Below the pieces are notes generated by a model. That model ran no database searches, was not told the DNA's origin, and saw only the letters and a list, made by a program, of their open reading frames with translations. A program made the position numbers and the translations under genes. From positions 1-23,117 of the forward strand of contig CAJFPH010000100.1 of NCBI GenBank assembly GCA_904398645.1: DNA of 23,117 bases, written 5' to 3'. Positions 21,695 to 23,117 of this stretch are shown one piece after another. Every line of letters starts with the position of its first letter. Position 1 is the first letter of the stretch. Source of the DNA: Allobutyricicoccus pentlandensis. Its GTDB lineage: Bacteria > Bacillota > Clostridia > Oscillospirales > QAMX01.

Positions 21695-22948
21695 TCACGT
21701 TACAGCTTTTTCAACCGGTACTACGCGGCCGTCCGTCAAAAACACTTCGGCACGCCAGTGCTCTCCGGCACGGCAGTCCGGTACGGCACCTTGCTGCCAG
21801 TTTGCCAAAAAATGTACGGCAAAGGGATCATCATAGGCGATATCATAAAGCGCGCCGTCACGATAAAACTCCACACGGTCAATGCGTTCCGGGTAGAGCG
21901 CCGAAAGACTGATCCATCGCTTTCTCTGATAGGTACGTTCCGGTTCAAGGCCTTCCAAATAAAACTCATTTTCATGGTGTTCCGGTTCTATTCCAAGCGC
22001 CATTGCCATACGGCGCGCGAAAAATGCATCCGCGCCCGGGAGGATTTCCCAGTCTGTGGGCGGTTCCTGCTTTGTCATATTATTATAATATCCCCACGAT
22101 ACGCCGTACCGCAGCGCGACGGCCAGATTGCCAAGCGCCTGAGAATCCTCATTGCAAATCACCGGGCGGCGTGGCCGGACCGCAAGCGCCTTCTTTAAAA
22201 GGTTTGCAAATTGCTGCCGCGACTGGCTGTTACTGTGTACCAGAATAACGTCCGACGCCTCTGCGACAATTTGTGAAAAAAATCCTCCAGAACCGCTGCA
22301 GCCAACAGGCAGCCCTCCAGACGCTGTCCGCGCCATGGCGATCAATTCCGCCATACTCGCTTCATTCTGTATGGCGGGGCACCCGTCGAAAGTAGCAAAA
22401 TCAAATTCATTTGCCACCTCAAGAATCACATTCCCCGGTGCAAACCCGCGCAGCCAGGAACACGCCGTTTGCACGGCGCGCCGAATGGCGCCTTCCTGTT
22501 TCAAAAACCGGCATTGCGAACCATACAGCAGGCTGACAATTACAACCATGCCAAGCTGATCCGCCGCGTCAATGATGCGTCTCATTCTTGCGAGATAAGC
22601 AGGATCTATTGCCGTGCCGTCCGGACTGTACGGATTGTTGTCTATGGTACCGTTGTCAAGCGTAAAACAGGGGCCTCCGCCCTGAAAGCCGACCGTAAAA
22701 GCGCGTAATCCACATGCATACCACGCAGGCAGCGCTGTAATCAACGCATCTGTGTTCTGCTCTGCGTCAAACGTCCGGCCAAAGCGATGGAAGCGTTCCG
22801 GTGAAAGACGGTCGTCAAACACGCCCTGGATAAAACGCGCGTTCAACAAAAGACCCCGGTACGCAGCGGGACAGGCGGGCAATTCACTGTAGGTTGGTTG
22901 TCCATTAATCAGGAAACGGTTTCCCTCAATCGATAGTTTCGTCTTCAT
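21695..22948 (-). CDS. Putative clan-A-like (TIM-barrel) glycoside hydrolase
   Basis: A 417-residue protein without signal peptide, so intracellular. It has the layout of GH5-type TIM barrels: NARFIQGVFDD near the start, a strand GMVVIVSLLYGSQ (133-145), ILEVANEFD with the N180-E181 pair typical of the acid/base strand, VILVHSN (H238), and RPVICNEDS with E267 in the nucleophile position, followed by W285 in VSWGYYN. These are the catalytic-residue positions of clan GH-A hydrolases. I cannot assign a family. The last 90 residues look like a small beta domain. GGAG five bases before ATG 22948 is the ribosome binding site. It is followed by an acyltransferase gene in the same operon and preceded by the tail of a possible sugar-phosphate isomerase, fitting a carbohydrate-use locus. 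Confidence 0.65.
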   Translation of the reverse strand: MKTKLSIEGNRFLINGQPTYSELPACPAAYRGLLLNARFIQGVFDDRLSPERFHRFGRTFDAEQNTDALITALPAWYACGLRAFTVGFQGGGPCFTLDNGTIDNNPYSPDGTAIDPAYLARMRRIIDAADQLGMVVIVSLLYGSQCRFLKQEGAIRRAVQTACSWLRGFAPGNVILEVANEFDFATFDGCPAIQNEASMAELIAMARTASGGLPVGCSGSGGFFSQIVAEASDVILVHSNSQSRQQFANLLKKALAVRPRRPVICNEDSQALGNLAVALRYGVSWGYYNNMTKQEPPTDWEILPGADAFFARRMAMALGIEPEHHENEFYLEGLEPERTYQRKRWISLSALYPERIDRVEFYRDGALYDIAYDDPFAVHFLANWQQGAVPDCRAGEHWRAEVFLTDGRVVPVEKAVT

Positions 22949-22964
22949 AATGACTCCTAAATTC

Positions 22965-23000
22965 GTGCAGCGCAGCAGATATGTTATGCTTGCGCTGCAC
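22965..23000. repeat. Strong hairpin between the upstream partial gene and the glycoside hydrolase gene
   Basis: GTGCAGCGCA and TGCGCTGCAC form a perfect 10-base-pair stem with a 16-base loop. Neither strand has a good T-run after it. It lies about 20 bases upstream of ATG 22948 in the intergenic gap and may be a weak terminator, an RNA processing site or a translation-controlling hairpin. Confidence 0.6.
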
Positions 23001-23058
23001 GGTTATTTCACAGGTATGCGGATAAAACGCCCGAATAAATAGCCGTCAAAATACGTTT

Positions 23059-23117
23059 TTACGCCAGCGTTTTTAAAAATGCGAGCGAACGGCGCGCGTC
23101 GGTTTCCAGGTTATCTG
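23059..23117 (-). CDS. C-terminal tail of an upstream gene, possibly a TIM-barrel sugar isomerase/epimerase
   Basis: On the minus strand one frame from the window edge reads DNLETDARRSLAFLKTLA and stops at 23059. The ending ...SLAFLKTL is common at the C-terminus of the xylose-isomerase-like TIM-barrel (sugar-phosphate isomerase/epimerase) family, and the frame is in the right direction and position for a gene upstream of the glycoside hydrolase. With only 18 residues, family assignment is a guess; the frame itself is plausible. Confidence 0.4.
   Translation of the reverse strand, partial: DNLETDARRSLAFLKTLA

Noticed and set aside
1..23117. Defence island, prophage, insertion sequence, CRISPR array, tRNA or rRNA genes
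   Set aside because: No integrase, transposase, Cas, toxin-antitoxin or phage gene, no regularly spaced repeats and no tRNA- or rRNA-like segment was seen on either strand.

Overview
The window looks like chromosomal DNA of an anaerobic Bacillota, most likely a gut-type Clostridia lineage. This is inferred from strong AGGAGG-type ribosome binding sites, some GTG/TTG starts, lipobox lipoproteins, an S-layer-homology (SLH) surface protein, L-2-amino-thiazoline-4-carboxylate (ATC) hydrolase-type and YqhD/BdhA-type genes, and compact sigma-A promoters and intrinsic terminators. I see no rRNA, tRNA, CRISPR array, transposase or phage gene. Most genes are on the minus strand; only a LURP-one/YxjI gene and a TetR-transporter-DedA cluster are on plus.

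Layout, left to right. (1) 1-3074: truncated EamA/DMT transporter, ATC-hydrolase-family gene, and a large cytoplasmic beta-helix protein whose paired Asp/Glu match the GH120 beta-xylosidase catalytic pair; it is driven by a perfect TTGACA-17-TATAAT promoter. (2) 3165-7165: a two-gene heterodimeric ABC exporter with one degenerate ATP site, preceded by a long leader (promoter, operator-like palindrome, possible 38-codon leader ORF, intrinsic terminator) that looks like a transcription attenuator. (3) 7322-8691: a rhomboid-fold membrane protein without a recognisable catalytic motif, divergent from a LURP-one/YxjI protein. (4) 8780-11502: a tight operon mutT - active rhomboid protease - beta-lactamase-fold serine hydrolase - membrane HExxH metalloprotease, with a promoter so close to the first ATG that the mRNA may be leaderless. 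(5) 11622-14818: secreted transglutaminase/SLH protein, VOC-fold protein and MBL-fold hydrolase, each with its own promoter. (6) 14971-17952: YqhD-like aldehyde reductase and two exported flavodoxin-like lipoproteins, with a 40-codon lipoprotein stub between them. (7) 18066-20407: a TetR regulator gene divergent from the reductase, with fully overlapping promoters, followed by an EamA transporter and a DedA gene broken by a one-base frameshift. (8) 20574-23117: a membrane acyltransferase, a clan-A-like glycoside hydrolase and the tail of a possible sugar-phosphate isomerase/epimerase.

Functionally the window mixes plant-glycan hydrolysis, drug or lipid export, membrane proteolysis and an aldehyde/redox stress module under a local TetR regulator. 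I find no recognised defence system. The least ordinary parts are the leader of the ABC exporter, the symmetric divergent promoter at 18066-18115, the protease operon and the exported flavodoxin pair. Promoters, operators and hairpins were found by eye and have not been tested by folding or alignment. Similarity statements about protein families rest on motif recognition, not on database searches.
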